Assembly (NCBI RefSeq): GCF_022206305.1
Contig: NZ_JAKOIW010000006.1
Coordinates: 149,756-213,755 of the forward strand
DNA from: Gordonia sp. 'Campus'
GTDB lineage: Bacteria > Actinomycetota > Actinomycetes > Mycobacteriales > Mycobacteriaceae
Length of the DNA: 64,000 nt
Direction: 5' to 3'
In this document: positions 49,716 to 58,485 of the stretch, piece by piece
Layout of the letters: each line of letters opens with the position of its first letter
Numbering within the stretch: position 1 is the first letter of the stretch
Made by a program: the position numbers and the translations under genes
Notes under the pieces: model-generated
What the model saw: only the letters and a program-made list of their open reading frames with translations
Told to the model about the DNA's origin: nothing
The model's database searches: none

Positions 49716-52343
49716 TCAGGCCCGCTGGGGCACCTCGGGTGGGATGGCCGCCAACAGCTTGCGGGTGTAATCGGTCGCCGGGTCGTGCAGGATTTCCGAC
49801 GCCGGCCCGCTCTCGACGACCTTGCCCTCCTGCATCACCGCGACGGTGTCGCTGATCTGCTCCACGACGGCGAGGTCGTGCGCGATGAACAGGTAGGTGA
49901 GGTTCTTCTCGCGCTGCAGCTCGGCGAGCAGGTCCAGCACGCTGGCCTGCACGGAGACATCGAGCGACGCGGTCGACTCGTCGAGGATCAGGATCTCCGG
50001 GTCCGAGGCCAGCGCACGCGCGATGCTCACCCGCTGCCGCTGTCCGCCGGACATCTCGTGCGGATAGCGGTCGAGGAACGACGCGTCCAGGCTGACGTCG
50101 GCGAGCAGCTGCTCGGCGCGTTGCCGCGTCCCGTTGCGGCTGTCGGCCAGGTCGTGCGTCCGCAATGGTTCGGCGATCGACGCGGCCACGGTCATGCGCG
50201 GGTCGAGTGATGCAGCCGGGTCTTGGAAGACCATCGCGACCCGACGCCGGAGCAGGGCCTCGTCGGACCCACCGACTCCGACGGCCTCCACCTCGTGGCC
50301 GTCGACGCTGACGGTCACGCTTCCCCGCACCGTCGTCCCCTGGGCGGAGGTGATGAGACCGGTGACGACACCGGCGATCGTCGACTTACCCGAACCGGAT
50401 TCGCCGACGATGCCGAGCGTCCGACCGCGGTCGACCTGCAGGTCCACACCGTCGACGGCGTGCACCACCTGGCGTCCCGACGGTCCGCGGACCACGTAGT
50501 CGACGCCCAACCCCGTGACACGTAACAGGGGGTCGGCATCGATCTGCTTCTCGAGGGCCGGGGCGTCGCCGCGCTCCGCGACCTTGCTCAGCAGCGGACG
50601 CGAATCGAGCAGCGTGCGAGTGTAATCGTCCTGCGGATCGTCGAACAGCGTTGAGACGTCGCTGCTCTCGACGATCCGCCCCTCGCGCATGACCATCACG
50701 CGGTCGGCGATCCGACCGATGACGCCGAGGTCGTGGCTGATCCACAGGACCGCCATTCCTCGGTCGCGCTGGAGTTCGGCGACGAGGTCGATGATCTGTG
50801 CCTGCGTGGTGACATCGAGTGCGGTGGTGGCCTCGTCGGCGATGAGCAGTTCGGGATCGCAGGCCAGTGCGATCGCGATCATCACGCGCTGTCGTTGGCC
50901 GCCGGACAGCTGGTGTGGGTAGGCGCGCAGACGGCTCTCGGGATCGGGGAGGTTCACGTCGCGTAGTAGCTTCAACGCGCGTTCCCGTGCCTGGGCACGT
51001 GTGAGGCCCAGGTGGCGTCGTGGTCCCTCGGTGAGTTGTTGCTCGACGGTGAGGAGGGGATTGAGGCTCGACGACGGGTCCTGGAAGACGAATCCGACGC
51101 GCGAACCGTGCAGTGCCCGAAGTCTTGCCGGTGTGGCGCCGACGATCTCGGTGTCACCGAGAACCGCCGATCCATGGACATAGGCGCTCGGCGCGTCGAA
51201 CAGTCCGGTCGCCGACAGGACGCTCAGCGACTTGCCCGATCCGCTCTCCCCGACGATGCCGAGCGTTTCACCCGGTGCGACGGAGAAGCTGATGCCGTGC
51301 ACGATCTCTCGCGGGCCGACACCGACGACGAGATCCTCGACGCGCAGGACCGAACCGTCGGATTCGCGGCGCTCCGCGGTCGAGGGTCTTGTCACCGTCG
51401 GCGACTTGCGCTCGTGTCCCCGGTTGCGCAGCAGCGTGCGCTGACGCGGGTCGAGTACGTCGCGGACGCCGTCACCGATGAGGTTGAACGCGAAGACCGT
51501 CACCAGGATGGCCAGACCGGGAAAGACGCCCATCCACCAGGCGGTGGTGATGAAACCCTGTGCGTCGAAGAGCATCCGGCCCCACGACGGGTCGGGCGGT
51601 TGAACACCGAGGCCGAGGAACGACAGTGCCGCCTCCGACAGGATGGCGAACGCCAGCGAGATCGAGGTCTGGACGATGACCGGTCCGGAGATGTTCGGCA
51701 GCACATGGCGTGCCAGGATCGCCGGCGTCCGCACACCCATCGTGCGTGCCGCCTGGACGTACTGGGTCTGCCTCACCCGCAACGTGTCCGCCCGGGCGAC
51801 GCGGGCGAAGATCGGTATGTACACGACGCCGATCGCGATCATCGCCGAGGTGACGCCTGGCCCCAGGACGGCGACGATGGCCAGCGCCAACAGCAGGACC
51901 GGGAACGAGAACACGACGTCGACGATGCGCATGAGCGCCGTGTCGAGGACACCACCCGCGAAACCCGCGACCATGCCGAGGATCACGCCGACCGTGAGGG
52001 AGATGGCGACCGCGATGACCGCCACCCGCATGCTCACCGATGCGGCGAGCACGACCCGCGAGAAGACGTCGCGCCCCAGGTCGTCGGTGCCGAACAGGTG
52101 CGACCAGCTCGGCGCCTGCAGCGCATTCGGGACGTCGATCTCGTTGGCGCCGTACGGAGCGATGAGTGGACCGAACACCGCACAGACCAGCACCACCGCG
52201 ATGATGACGAGCCCGATCACCGATGTGCGATTGCGCAACAGCAGGCGCCAGGCCGAGTCGGTCGGCGCGCCGGAGCTCGATGCCCCGGTGGCCGACTCGT
52301 CGGCGGTGCCCGGCTCGGGAGGATCGGGTGAGGTGAGGGTCAT
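49716..52343 (-). CDS. Oligopeptide-type ABC transporter: permease fused to two ATPase domains
   Basis: 875-aa three-part fusion. Residues about 1-305 form a DppC-type permease (WSHLFGTDDLGRDVFSRVV; coupling helix TQYVQAARTMGVRTPAILARH). About 325-590 form a DppD-type ATPase (Walker A GESGSGKSLSV; LSGGQRQRVMIAIALAC). About 600-875 form a DppF-type ATPase (GESGSGKSTIAGV; MSGGQRQRVSIARALAS). So all non-DppB cytoplasmic-side parts of the importer are one chain. It overlaps the DppB gene by ATGA and follows the binding protein. Ligand unknown. Confidence 0.93.
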   Translation of the reverse strand: MTLTSPDPPEPGTADESATGASSSGAPTDSAWRLLLRNRTSVIGLVIIAVVLVCAVFGPLIAPYGANEIDVPNALQAPSWSHLFGTDDLGRDVFSRVVLAASVSMRVAVIAVAISLTVGVILGMVAGFAGGVLDTALMRIVDVVFSFPVLLLALAIVAVLGPGVTSAMIAIGVVYIPIFARVARADTLRVRQTQYVQAARTMGVRTPAILARHVLPNISGPVIVQTSISLAFAILSEAALSFLGLGVQPPDPSWGRMLFDAQGFITTAWWMGVFPGLAILVTVFAFNLIGDGVRDVLDPRQRTLLRNRGHERKSPTVTRPSTAERRESDGSVLRVEDLVVGVGPREIVHGISFSVAPGETLGIVGESGSGKSLSVLSATGLFDAPSAYVHGSAVLGDTEIVGATPARLRALHGSRVGFVFQDPSSSLNPLLTVEQQLTEGPRRHLGLTRAQARERALKLLRDVNLPDPESRLRAYPHQLSGGQRQRVMIAIALACDPELLIADEATTALDVTTQAQIIDLVAELQRDRGMAVLWISHDLGVIGRIADRVMVMREGRIVESSDVSTLFDDPQDDYTRTLLDSRPLLSKVAERGDAPALEKQIDADPLLRVTGLGVDYVVRGPSGRQVVHAVDGVDLQVDRGRTLGIVGESGSGKSTIAGVVTGLITSAQGTTVRGSVTVSVDGHEVEAVGVGGSDEALLRRRVAMVFQDPAASLDPRMTVAASIAEPLRTHDLADSRNGTRQRAEQLLADVSLDASFLDRYPHEMSGGQRQRVSIARALASDPEILILDESTASLDVSVQASVLDLLAELQREKNLTYLFIAHDLAVVEQISDTVAVMQEGKVVESGPASEILHDPATDYTRKLLAAIPPEVPQRA

Positions 52344-53305
52344 GACAGTCGGATCCTGGGATCGATGACGGCGTAGAGGATGTCGACGACGAGGTTGACG
52401 ACCAGGAAGATCACCGCGATGAGCAGGATCGCGCCCTGCAGGACCGGGTAATCACGGGCGGCGACGGAGTCGTAGACCAGCAGGCCCAGCCCGGGCCAGG
52501 CAAACACGACCTCGACGACGATGACACCGCCCAGCAGGCCGGCGAACTGGATACCGGAGATCGTCAGGACGGGTACGAGCGCGTTGCGGCCGACGTGGTC
52601 GAGCATGACCTTTCTGGTGCTCAGACCCTTGGACTCCGCGGTGGTGACGAACTGCGCGTTGACCACGTCGAGCACGGACGAACGGACGTACCGGGTCATG
52701 ATCGCCCCCGTGACCACCCCGACCGTGATCGCCGGGAGCACAAGGTGTTCGAGCCACCCGAGCGGGTCGTCGGCGAACGGTTGATACCCGGCGGAGGGCA
52801 GCCAACCGAGCGCGGTGGAGAACAGCCCGATCAGCAGGATGCCCATCCAGAAGTCGGGCACGGAGATCCCGAACTGACTCACGACGCGAATCACGTTGTC
52901 GGCCATACGTCCTTCGCGCAGTGCGGCCCAGAACCCCAGCGGGACGGCGATGAGCAACGCGACGACGATCGCCGCGGTCGCCAGTGTAATGGTGGCGGGG
53001 AGCCTTTCGAACAGCATCGTCGTCACCGGTTCGCTGTTGCGGAAGCTGACTCCGAGATCGCCGGTGAAGGCGTTTCCGACGTAGTTGACCAGTTGTGTGG
53101 CCAGCGGCTGGTCGAGACCGGACGCGCTGCGCAGTGCCTCATACGATTCCGGGGTGTAGCGGGTGCCCAGGGCGATGCGCACCGGATCGCCGGGAACGAT
53201 CTGCATCAGGAAGAACACCGCGACGATCACGCCGAGAAGCACTGCGACCGTGTAGAGCAGTCGCACGAGGATGAAACGCAGCAGCGGTGATTGCAGGGCG
53301 GTCAT
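52340..53305 (-). CDS. Oligopeptide-type ABC transporter permease (DppB family)
   Basis: 321-aa membrane protein. First helix at about 9-31 (FILVRLLYTVAVLLGVIVAV), then GDPVRIALGTRYTPESYEALR, FTGDLGVSFRNSEPVTTMLFE and the coupling region NAQFVTTAESKGLSTRKVMLD, then GVIVVEVVFAWPGLGLL. Starts 1 nt after the binding-protein stop and its own stop overlaps the fused permease-ATPase start, so the operon is fully coupled. Confidence 0.93.
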   Translation of the reverse strand: MTALQSPLLRFILVRLLYTVAVLLGVIVAVFFLMQIVPGDPVRIALGTRYTPESYEALRSASGLDQPLATQLVNYVGNAFTGDLGVSFRNSEPVTTMLFERLPATITLATAAIVVALLIAVPLGFWAALREGRMADNVIRVVSQFGISVPDFWMGILLIGLFSTALGWLPSAGYQPFADDPLGWLEHLVLPAITVGVVTGAIMTRYVRSSVLDVVNAQFVTTAESKGLSTRKVMLDHVGRNALVPVLTISGIQFAGLLGGVIVVEVVFAWPGLGLLVYDSVAARDYPVLQGAILLIAVIFLVVNLVVDILYAVIDPRIRLS

Positions 53306-53306
53306 C

Positions 53307-54881
53307 TCAGCTCCTCTCCAACCGGGCGTTGCGGAACCGGATGGCCTTGTCCGGGCGGACGACGTACCCCTGCAGCTGGGTCACGAAGGCCTGCGTCGAC
53401 GACGGGTTGTAGAGGTAGAGATAGCTGACGTCGTCGGCGATGATGCTCGCGGCGTCGGCATATGTCTGCTTTCGCGTCTCGACGTCGAGTTCGGTTCGGC
53501 CGCGATCCAACAGCGCGTCGACCTCGGGGTTCGAGTACTTCTGGGAGTTCGAGGTGCCCTCGGAATGATGTTGGGCGTAGTAGAAGTCGTCCGGGTCGAT
53601 GTTGCCCAGCCAGCCGAGCAGCAGAGCGTCGAAGTCGCCTGCCGCCTGACGGTCGAGCCACGCACCGAAGTCGAGCTGTTCGATCTTGACCGTGATGCCC
53701 ACGTCCTCCAGGTTCGAGGCGATCACCTGTGCCGCGGTCACCGTCTCGGGATATTCGGTGGTGACCATCAGCCGCATGTCGAGGCCGCGGATTCCGGCCT
53801 GACGCAACAGCTCTTTCGACTTCGCGACCGCGGCGTCGCGATCGAGGCCCGCGGTGTAACGGTCATAGGCGGCGAACCAGGGACTGGTCGACGGAATGGC
53901 GAGCTGGTTCGGTGTCGCGGTCCCGTAGCCGACGACCTGGGCGATCGAGTCGCGATCGAGTGCGTAGGCGACGGCTTGTCGGACCCGGGTGTCCCCGAAC
54001 GGTTCGGCGTCGAAGTTCATCGTGACGTACCAGTAGTCGTTGGCGACCACGGTGCCCACGTCGAGTGTGTCGTCGCGGCGCAGGATGCTCAGCTGCTGAG
54101 CGGGAATGGCATCGGTCCAGTCGATCTCGCCGGAACGCAGTGCCGACACCGCGGTGGTTCCCTGCGAGATGAAGCTGAAGTGGACGCCGTCGACGGCGGG
54201 TGCGCCACCCCAGTAGTCGGGGTTGGCCGCGAGGACGATCGAGGCGCCCGGAGAGCGGGAGACGAAGCGGAACGGACCTGTTCCCACGGGCGTGGTGGCG
54301 ATCTCGCCGGATTCGACATTTCGCCGGTTCACGATGGCCAGGCCTTTGAACCCGCCGATGCTGGTGAGGAGATTGGGCGTGGGAGCGGTGACGGTGAACC
54401 TGACCCGGCGTTCGTCGAGCGCGGTGATCGAAGCGATGGCATCGAGTTTGTATGCGTTAGAGAGCTCTTCGTCGATGATCCGACGGAAGGAGTATTCGAC
54501 GTCGGCCGCGGTGAGCGGGTCGCCGTTGTGGAACGTGACCCCGTCGCGCAGGGTGAAGTCCCAGTTCAACCCGTCGGCGTCGACCACCCAGCTCTCGGCC
54601 AGGGCAGGCCGCATCTGCAGCTTCTCGTCGGGCTCGACGAGGGTGTCGAAGACGTTCTCGAGAACTTCGAACGTGAAGTAGGAACTCGATTTCTGCGGAT
54701 CGAGCTGATCGGGCTCACCCGCGATGGCTGCCTTGATCGTGTTGGCGGTGTCCGATGATCCACCACCGCATGCGGCCAGGAGTGACGCGCCGAGGATCGT
54801 CGTGCCCGCGACACCGGCGACCCGGAAGAATCCGCGCCTGCTCAGCGACGACGACATCGACCCCGCGGCCGAATCGGTCAT
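53307..54881 (-). CDS. Oligopeptide-type ABC substrate-binding lipoprotein with Tat-type signal
   Basis: 524-aa SBP_bac_5 protein. The signal region has SRRGFFRVAG (twin arginine) followed by a hydrophobic stretch and lipobox LLAAC, so it looks Tat-exported and lipidated. Seen: KAAIAGEPDQLDPQKSSSYF, PALAESWVVDADG, VGTGPFRFVSRSPGAS and FGDTRVRQAVAYALDRDSI. ATG at 54881 has GGGAGGA 7 nt upstream and is preferred to the GTG at 54908. First gene of the second oligopeptide-type importer; ligand unknown. Confidence 0.92.
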   Translation of the reverse strand: MTDSAAGSMSSSLSRRGFFRVAGVAGTTILGASLLAACGGGSSDTANTIKAAIAGEPDQLDPQKSSSYFTFEVLENVFDTLVEPDEKLQMRPALAESWVVDADGLNWDFTLRDGVTFHNGDPLTAADVEYSFRRIIDEELSNAYKLDAIASITALDERRVRFTVTAPTPNLLTSIGGFKGLAIVNRRNVESGEIATTPVGTGPFRFVSRSPGASIVLAANPDYWGGAPAVDGVHFSFISQGTTAVSALRSGEIDWTDAIPAQQLSILRRDDTLDVGTVVANDYWYVTMNFDAEPFGDTRVRQAVAYALDRDSIAQVVGYGTATPNQLAIPSTSPWFAAYDRYTAGLDRDAAVAKSKELLRQAGIRGLDMRLMVTTEYPETVTAAQVIASNLEDVGITVKIEQLDFGAWLDRQAAGDFDALLLGWLGNIDPDDFYYAQHHSEGTSNSQKYSNPEVDALLDRGRTELDVETRKQTYADAASIIADDVSYLYLYNPSSTQAFVTQLQGYVVRPDKAIRFRNARLERS

Positions 54882-55032
54882 CGCTGTCCTCCCGCCCGAG
54901 GTGTTCACTCACCGGGTTGTGCGCACTTGTCCGTTCGTGCAGTCTGCCCCAGGGTGTGGGGTGGTGCAACAACGGTGGCGGCGGCGCGTCGGGTCCATGC
55001 GGTGCGTCGAGTCCGGTGGGCGGACTCCGATT

Positions 55033-55911
55033 TCAGCCGTTCACTTTGGCGATCACGTTGTCGGCGTACCAGTTCAGGTGATCGATCTTGGTCTGCAGCG
55101 GCTCGGTGTCCTCGCCCATCACGTAGGGGAGTCGGAAACCGACGATCACGTCGGTGATCCCCTTGTCTTCCAGACGTTTACAACCATCGACCGAGTAGGC
55201 GTCCATCGAGATGACGTGGATTTCGAAGGGGTCGTTGGTCTTGCCCTCGGCCTTGCGTATCTCGGCGATCCGGTCGAGGAGCGTGTCGAGTTCCTCGGGC
55301 GGCCCGCCACCGTGCATCCAGCCGTCACCCCGGATGACCGCACGACGCAGCGCGGCATCGGCATGCCCGCCGACGAGCAGCGGGATGGGCTCGGTGGGTG
55401 CGGGGGTCATCTTGATCTTGGGGATGTCATAGAACTCACCGTGGAACTCGAAGTACTCGCCGGTGGTGAGACCGCGGATGATGTCCATGCACTCGTCCAT
55501 CCGCTTCCCGCGACGCTTGAAGTCCACGCCCATGAAGTCGTAGTCCTCGGGCCAGGGGCTCGTGCCGACACCCATCGCGAACCGGTTGTTCGTCAGATAG
55601 GCCACCGAGCTCGCCTGCTTGGCGACCAGCGCCGGCGGCCGGACCGGGAGTTTCACCACGAAGGGTGTGAAACGGATGGTCGAGGTGACCGCACCGAGAG
55701 CAGCAGCCTGGATGAACGTCTCGATGAACGCCTTGCCGTCGAGGAACTCGCGGTTGCCGTCGGGGGTGTACGGATACTTCGCGTCCGACTCCTCGGGATA
55801 GGCGAGCGAGTCGGGAATGGTGAAACCGGCGTACCCCGCCGACTCCGCGGCCTGCGCGAGCGGCGCGTAGTACGACGGATCGGTCATGGCCTCGGCGAAC
55901 GTGAACCGCAT
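55033..55911 (-). CDS. LLM-class oxidoreductase, probably F420-dependent
   Basis: 292-aa luciferase-like protein. Seen: RFTFAEAMTDPSYYAPLAQA, AGYAGFTIPDSLAYPEESD, FVVKLPVRPPALVAKQASSV, NRFAMGVGTSPWPEDYDFMG and LLVGGHADAALRRA. It resembles the F420-dependent LLM enzymes of mycobacteria more than FMN-dependent sulfonate monooxygenases. ATG at 55911 lies 4 nt after GAGGAG (a second ATG at 55914 is too close). A KstR-type palindrome lies 39 bp upstream, so a link with sterol or lipid catabolism is possible. Confidence 0.87.
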   Translation of the reverse strand: MRFTFAEAMTDPSYYAPLAQAAESAGYAGFTIPDSLAYPEESDAKYPYTPDGNREFLDGKAFIETFIQAAALGAVTSTIRFTPFVVKLPVRPPALVAKQASSVAYLTNNRFAMGVGTSPWPEDYDFMGVDFKRRGKRMDECMDIIRGLTTGEYFEFHGEFYDIPKIKMTPAPTEPIPLLVGGHADAALRRAVIRGDGWMHGGGPPEELDTLLDRIAEIRKAEGKTNDPFEIHVISMDAYSVDGCKRLEDKGITDVIVGFRLPYVMGEDTEPLQTKIDHLNWYADNVIAKVNG

Positions 55912-55949
55912 CATGCTCCTCGGGACGGCAAGTGGAACTGTCCTCACAG

Positions 55950-55963
55950 TAGAACACGTTCTA
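55950..55963. promoter_or_regulatory. KstR-type palindrome TAGAACACGTTCTA
   Basis: Matches the TnnAACnnGTTnnA pattern of KstR, the TetR-type repressor of cholesterol catabolism in mycolata, with 6-bp perfect arms. It lies 39 bp upstream of the LLM oxidoreductase start, within its likely promoter. It differs from the GACCGATCGGTC site of the divergent TetR gene. Confidence 0.6.
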
Positions 55964-56019
55964 GTTCCGTGGCATGGAGTTCGTCATTGTGGCAGGTGGG
56001 CGCCGTCCGGACGACACCC

Positions 56020-56048
56020 TTGCTCCAACTGACCGATCGGTCTAATAT
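56020..56048 (+). promoter_or_regulatory. Promoter with internal TetR operator before the TetR gene
   Basis: TTGCTC (-35, 56020-56025) and TAATAT (-10, 56043-56048) are 17 bp apart. The perfect palindrome GACCGATCGGTC (56031-56042) sits exactly in the spacer. The ATG at 56055 follows the -10 by 6 nt, so the mRNA should be leaderless. A bound repressor would block the promoter directly. Confidence 0.7.
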
Positions 56049-56054
56049 CTGTCC

Positions 56055-56693
56055 ATGCGGTCAGGATCAACTACGGGTCGGACGTTTGCCGACGAGGCGA
56101 GGCGACGTCAGATCGTGGCGTGTGCCATCGAGTTGATTGCCGAGGTGGGGTACCCGACGGCGTCGCTGGCAAAGATCGCTGAACGCGCCGGAATTGCGAA
56201 AAGTGCTGTGCTGTACCATTTTCGTGGCAAAGACGAATTGGTTTCGGCGATCGTCGAAACGGTCTTCGAGGCGTCGGCCACGACAATGATTCCCCGCATC
56301 GTCGCGCAGACGAGCGCGACCGACCGTCTGCGCGCCTACATCGAGTCGAACGGCGAGTTCCTGGATGTCCACCGGCAAGAGGCCGTCGCGCTGTACGAGA
56401 TCTCGGTCAGCTACCGGGACAAACGGGGTCTCCGGTTCGATCAGGCCGTGCAAGCATCCGTTGATGATGCCGGCGTCCCTCCGGAGCTCGCGCTGCTCGA
56501 TCCGTTGTCCATCCTCGGCGACGGAATCCGAGACGGCGAATTCGACGCCACCGCAGCACCGGCGGTGGTGAAGAGCATCGTCCGCTCTTCTCTTGACGGC
56601 GTGGTCCGCGAACTGGCGCGTGACAGTGACTACGACGTCCTCGGTCACACGTCGGCACTGGCCTCGATCATCATCTCAGCGATCGGAAGATGA
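56055..56693 (+). CDS. TetR-family transcriptional regulator
   Basis: 212-aa repressor. HTH at about residues 17-62 (ARRRQIVACAIELIAEVGY, then LAKIAERAGIAKSAVLYHF). C-terminal helices without a clear ligand signature. Its own promoter contains a perfect palindrome between -35 and -10, so autorepression is very likely, and the glycosyltransferase gene starting 2 nt downstream would be under the same control. Appears to be translated from a leaderless mRNA. Confidence 0.92.
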   Translation: MRSGSTTGRTFADEARRRQIVACAIELIAEVGYPTASLAKIAERAGIAKSAVLYHFRGKDELVSAIVETVFEASATTMIPRIVAQTSATDRLRAYIESNGEFLDVHRQEAVALYEISVSYRDKRGLRFDQAVQASVDDAGVPPELALLDPLSILGDGIRDGEFDATAAPAVVKSIVRSSLDGVVRELARDSDYDVLGHTSALASIIISAIGR

Positions 56694-56695
56694 CC

Positions 56696-57949
56696 ATGAG
56701 CACACGAATCACCATCCTGGCTTTCGGCACGCGGGGGGACGTCGGGCCCATGACCGGTCTGGCGGCGGGACTCGCGGAACACCTGGGCGCGACAGTGGCG
56801 ATCGCCGCGCAGCGTCCCTACGAATCGATGATCACCGGGTCCGGGTTCGAGTACCGACATCTCCCGCGAGACACCGAGGCCGATACTCGTGCGTCGACGT
56901 ACGGACAGGCCATGGTCGACGGGCGCCGACTCAAACCCTCCAAGGAGGCGCTCGAGGGTATGCGCGAGGATCTCCGCGGCGTCGGCGAGGCGATGGCCGT
57001 TGCCGCTGAGGACGCCGACTTGATTCTCTGTGGCGGCCCGGTCGGCACGATGCTCGGTTGGCACGTTGCCGAAGCAAGCGGGCGGCCGAGTGCCGCGGTG
57101 GTCCTACAACCGTCGTATCCCACCGGGAACTTTGCGCCACCGCCACTCGGCACACGTTCATACGGTCGCTGGGGAAACCGTGTGGCGTGGAATCTGGCCG
57201 CCGCCGGTGAGAAGTTCTTCGCGCCTTTGATCGGTGACCTCCGTCGGACCCTGGGTCTGCCCGCTCAGTCAGTCGGCGCTCGTCGGCGCCTGCAACGACG
57301 CTGGACCCAGCTGTGTGGGTTCAGCAGTCACGTTGTGCCGACTCCGCGTGATTGGCCGGATCATGTGCACACGACCGGATACTGGTGGCCTGTGGACAGT
57401 TCCGCCGCGAAGCCTTCCGCCGAGCTACTCGACTTCCTCGACGACGGTCCTCCACCGGTATTCGTCGGCCTCGGCAGTACAGCCATCAGCAACGGGGAAG
57501 AAATCAGTAGGATCGTCGCGGACGCGCTGCGCCACACCGGTCGAAGGGGTGTCCTACAGCGCGGGTGGGCTCGACTGGATGGTGGCAACGACACCACAAC
57601 ACTGCACACCATCGATGATGTGTCCCATGCGTGGCTCTTTCCGCGGACTGCCGGGGTGGTACACCACTGTGGAGCGGGGACCACTGCCTCGGCATTGCGA
57701 TCGGCAACCCCCTCTATCGCCTTGCCCGGGATCATAGATCAGCCGTTCTGGGCTCACCGTCTCCGGCAACTGGGGTGTTCCCCCCGCCCGATTCCGCGCA
57801 GCACACTGACCGCCGGGCAGCTCAACGAAGCGATCACCGAAGCGGTCGACGATGGCCGATACCGCCACGCTGCGACCGAGCTCTCGGCCAAGCTGTCCTC
57901 CGAGGACGGGCCGCTGGCCGCGGCCCGGGTGGTGGAAGCTTTGCTCTAG
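56696..57949 (+). CDS. GT1/GT28-type glycosyltransferase (UDP-sugar, sterol- or macrolide-type)
   Basis: 417-aa GT-B-fold enzyme. Seen: ITILAFGTRGDVGPMTGLAAG at the N-terminus, typical of sterol and glycopeptide glycosyltransferases, ARSP-free acceptor domain with PTPRDWPDHVHTTGYWW, and the donor-binding HHCGAGTTASALRSATPSIA followed by DQPFWAHRL. Acceptor unknown; relatives act on lipids, sterols or xenobiotics. ATG at 56696 is 7 nt after GGAAG. Co-transcribed with and probably repressed by the TetR protein, which suggests an inducible detoxification or lipid-modifying role. It overlaps the convergent HxlR gene by 4 bp. Confidence 0.9.
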   Translation: MSTRITILAFGTRGDVGPMTGLAAGLAEHLGATVAIAAQRPYESMITGSGFEYRHLPRDTEADTRASTYGQAMVDGRRLKPSKEALEGMREDLRGVGEAMAVAAEDADLILCGGPVGTMLGWHVAEASGRPSAAVVLQPSYPTGNFAPPPLGTRSYGRWGNRVAWNLAAAGEKFFAPLIGDLRRTLGLPAQSVGARRRLQRRWTQLCGFSSHVVPTPRDWPDHVHTTGYWWPVDSSAAKPSAELLDFLDDGPPPVFVGLGSTAISNGEEISRIVADALRHTGRRGVLQRGWARLDGGNDTTTLHTIDDVSHAWLFPRTAGVVHHCGAGTTASALRSATPSIALPGIIDQPFWAHRLRQLGCSPRPIPRSTLTAGQLNEAITEAVDDGRYRHAATELSAKLSSEDGPLAAARVVEALL

Positions 57950-58419
57950 CGCAGAGCCTTCAGCGGATTGGCTGCCGTCGCGCCGGGGCCGGCGTGCACG
58001 CGGAGGTCGCCGACGGCGATGTGCTCGCCGCACGCCGAGCACGTCGGTTCCACGGTCATCGTCTGCCCGCACGAATGGGTCGACACCACCGGCGCACCGT
58101 CTTCCGCGGTCCACTTGTCGCCCCACTGACGCAGCGCGGCCAGGACGGTCCAAAGGTCGCGCCCCTTCTCGGTCAGGCGGTAGTCGTAGCGCACCGGGTT
58201 GTCTTGATACGGCTCCTTGGTCAGGACGCCGTGCTCCACGAGGGTGTCCAGTCGCTGGGTGAGGACATTGCGGGCGATGCCGAGGTGTGACGAGAAGTCG
58301 TCGAACCGTGTCACCCCGAACATCGCATCCCGAACGATGAGCAGCGTCCACCATTCTCCGACGATCTCCAGTGTCTGGGCGATCGAGCAGTTCATCTCGG
58401 CGAACGAGGCGCGGCGCAT
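57946..58419 (-). CDS. HxlR-family transcriptional regulator
   Basis: 157-aa winged-helix regulator. Seen: NCSIAQTLEIVGEWWTLLIV with the conserved HxlR cysteine, RFDDFSSHLGIARNVLTQRL as recognition region and DNPVRYDYRLTEKGRDLW as wing. An unusual C-terminal tail carries CGQTMTVEPTCSACGEHI, three cysteines that could bind a metal. ATG at 58419. Divergent from the thioesterase gene, with two GTTGC...GCAAC dyads in the shared region as likely operators. Confidence 0.9.
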   Translation of the reverse strand: MRRASFAEMNCSIAQTLEIVGEWWTLLIVRDAMFGVTRFDDFSSHLGIARNVLTQRLDTLVEHGVLTKEPYQDNPVRYDYRLTEKGRDLWTVLAALRQWGDKWTAEDGAPVVSTHSCGQTMTVEPTCSACGEHIAVGDLRVHAGPGATAANPLKALR

Positions 58420-58436
58420 GAGATCCAGACTAGTGG

Positions 58437-58485
58437 GTTGCGTGATGCAACTCAACCTGCTTGCATGAGTTGCGTGAAGCAACTC
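58437..58485. promoter_or_regulatory. Two GTTGC-N5-GCAAC dyads (HxlR operators)
   Basis: GTTGC-GTGAT-GCAAC at 58437-58451 and GAGTTGC-GTGAA-GCAACTC at 58467-58485. The copies are 32-33 bp apart centre to centre, about three helical turns, so two dimers would bind the same face. The second copy overlaps the presumed thioesterase start, which suggests repression of that operon. Confidence 0.7.
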
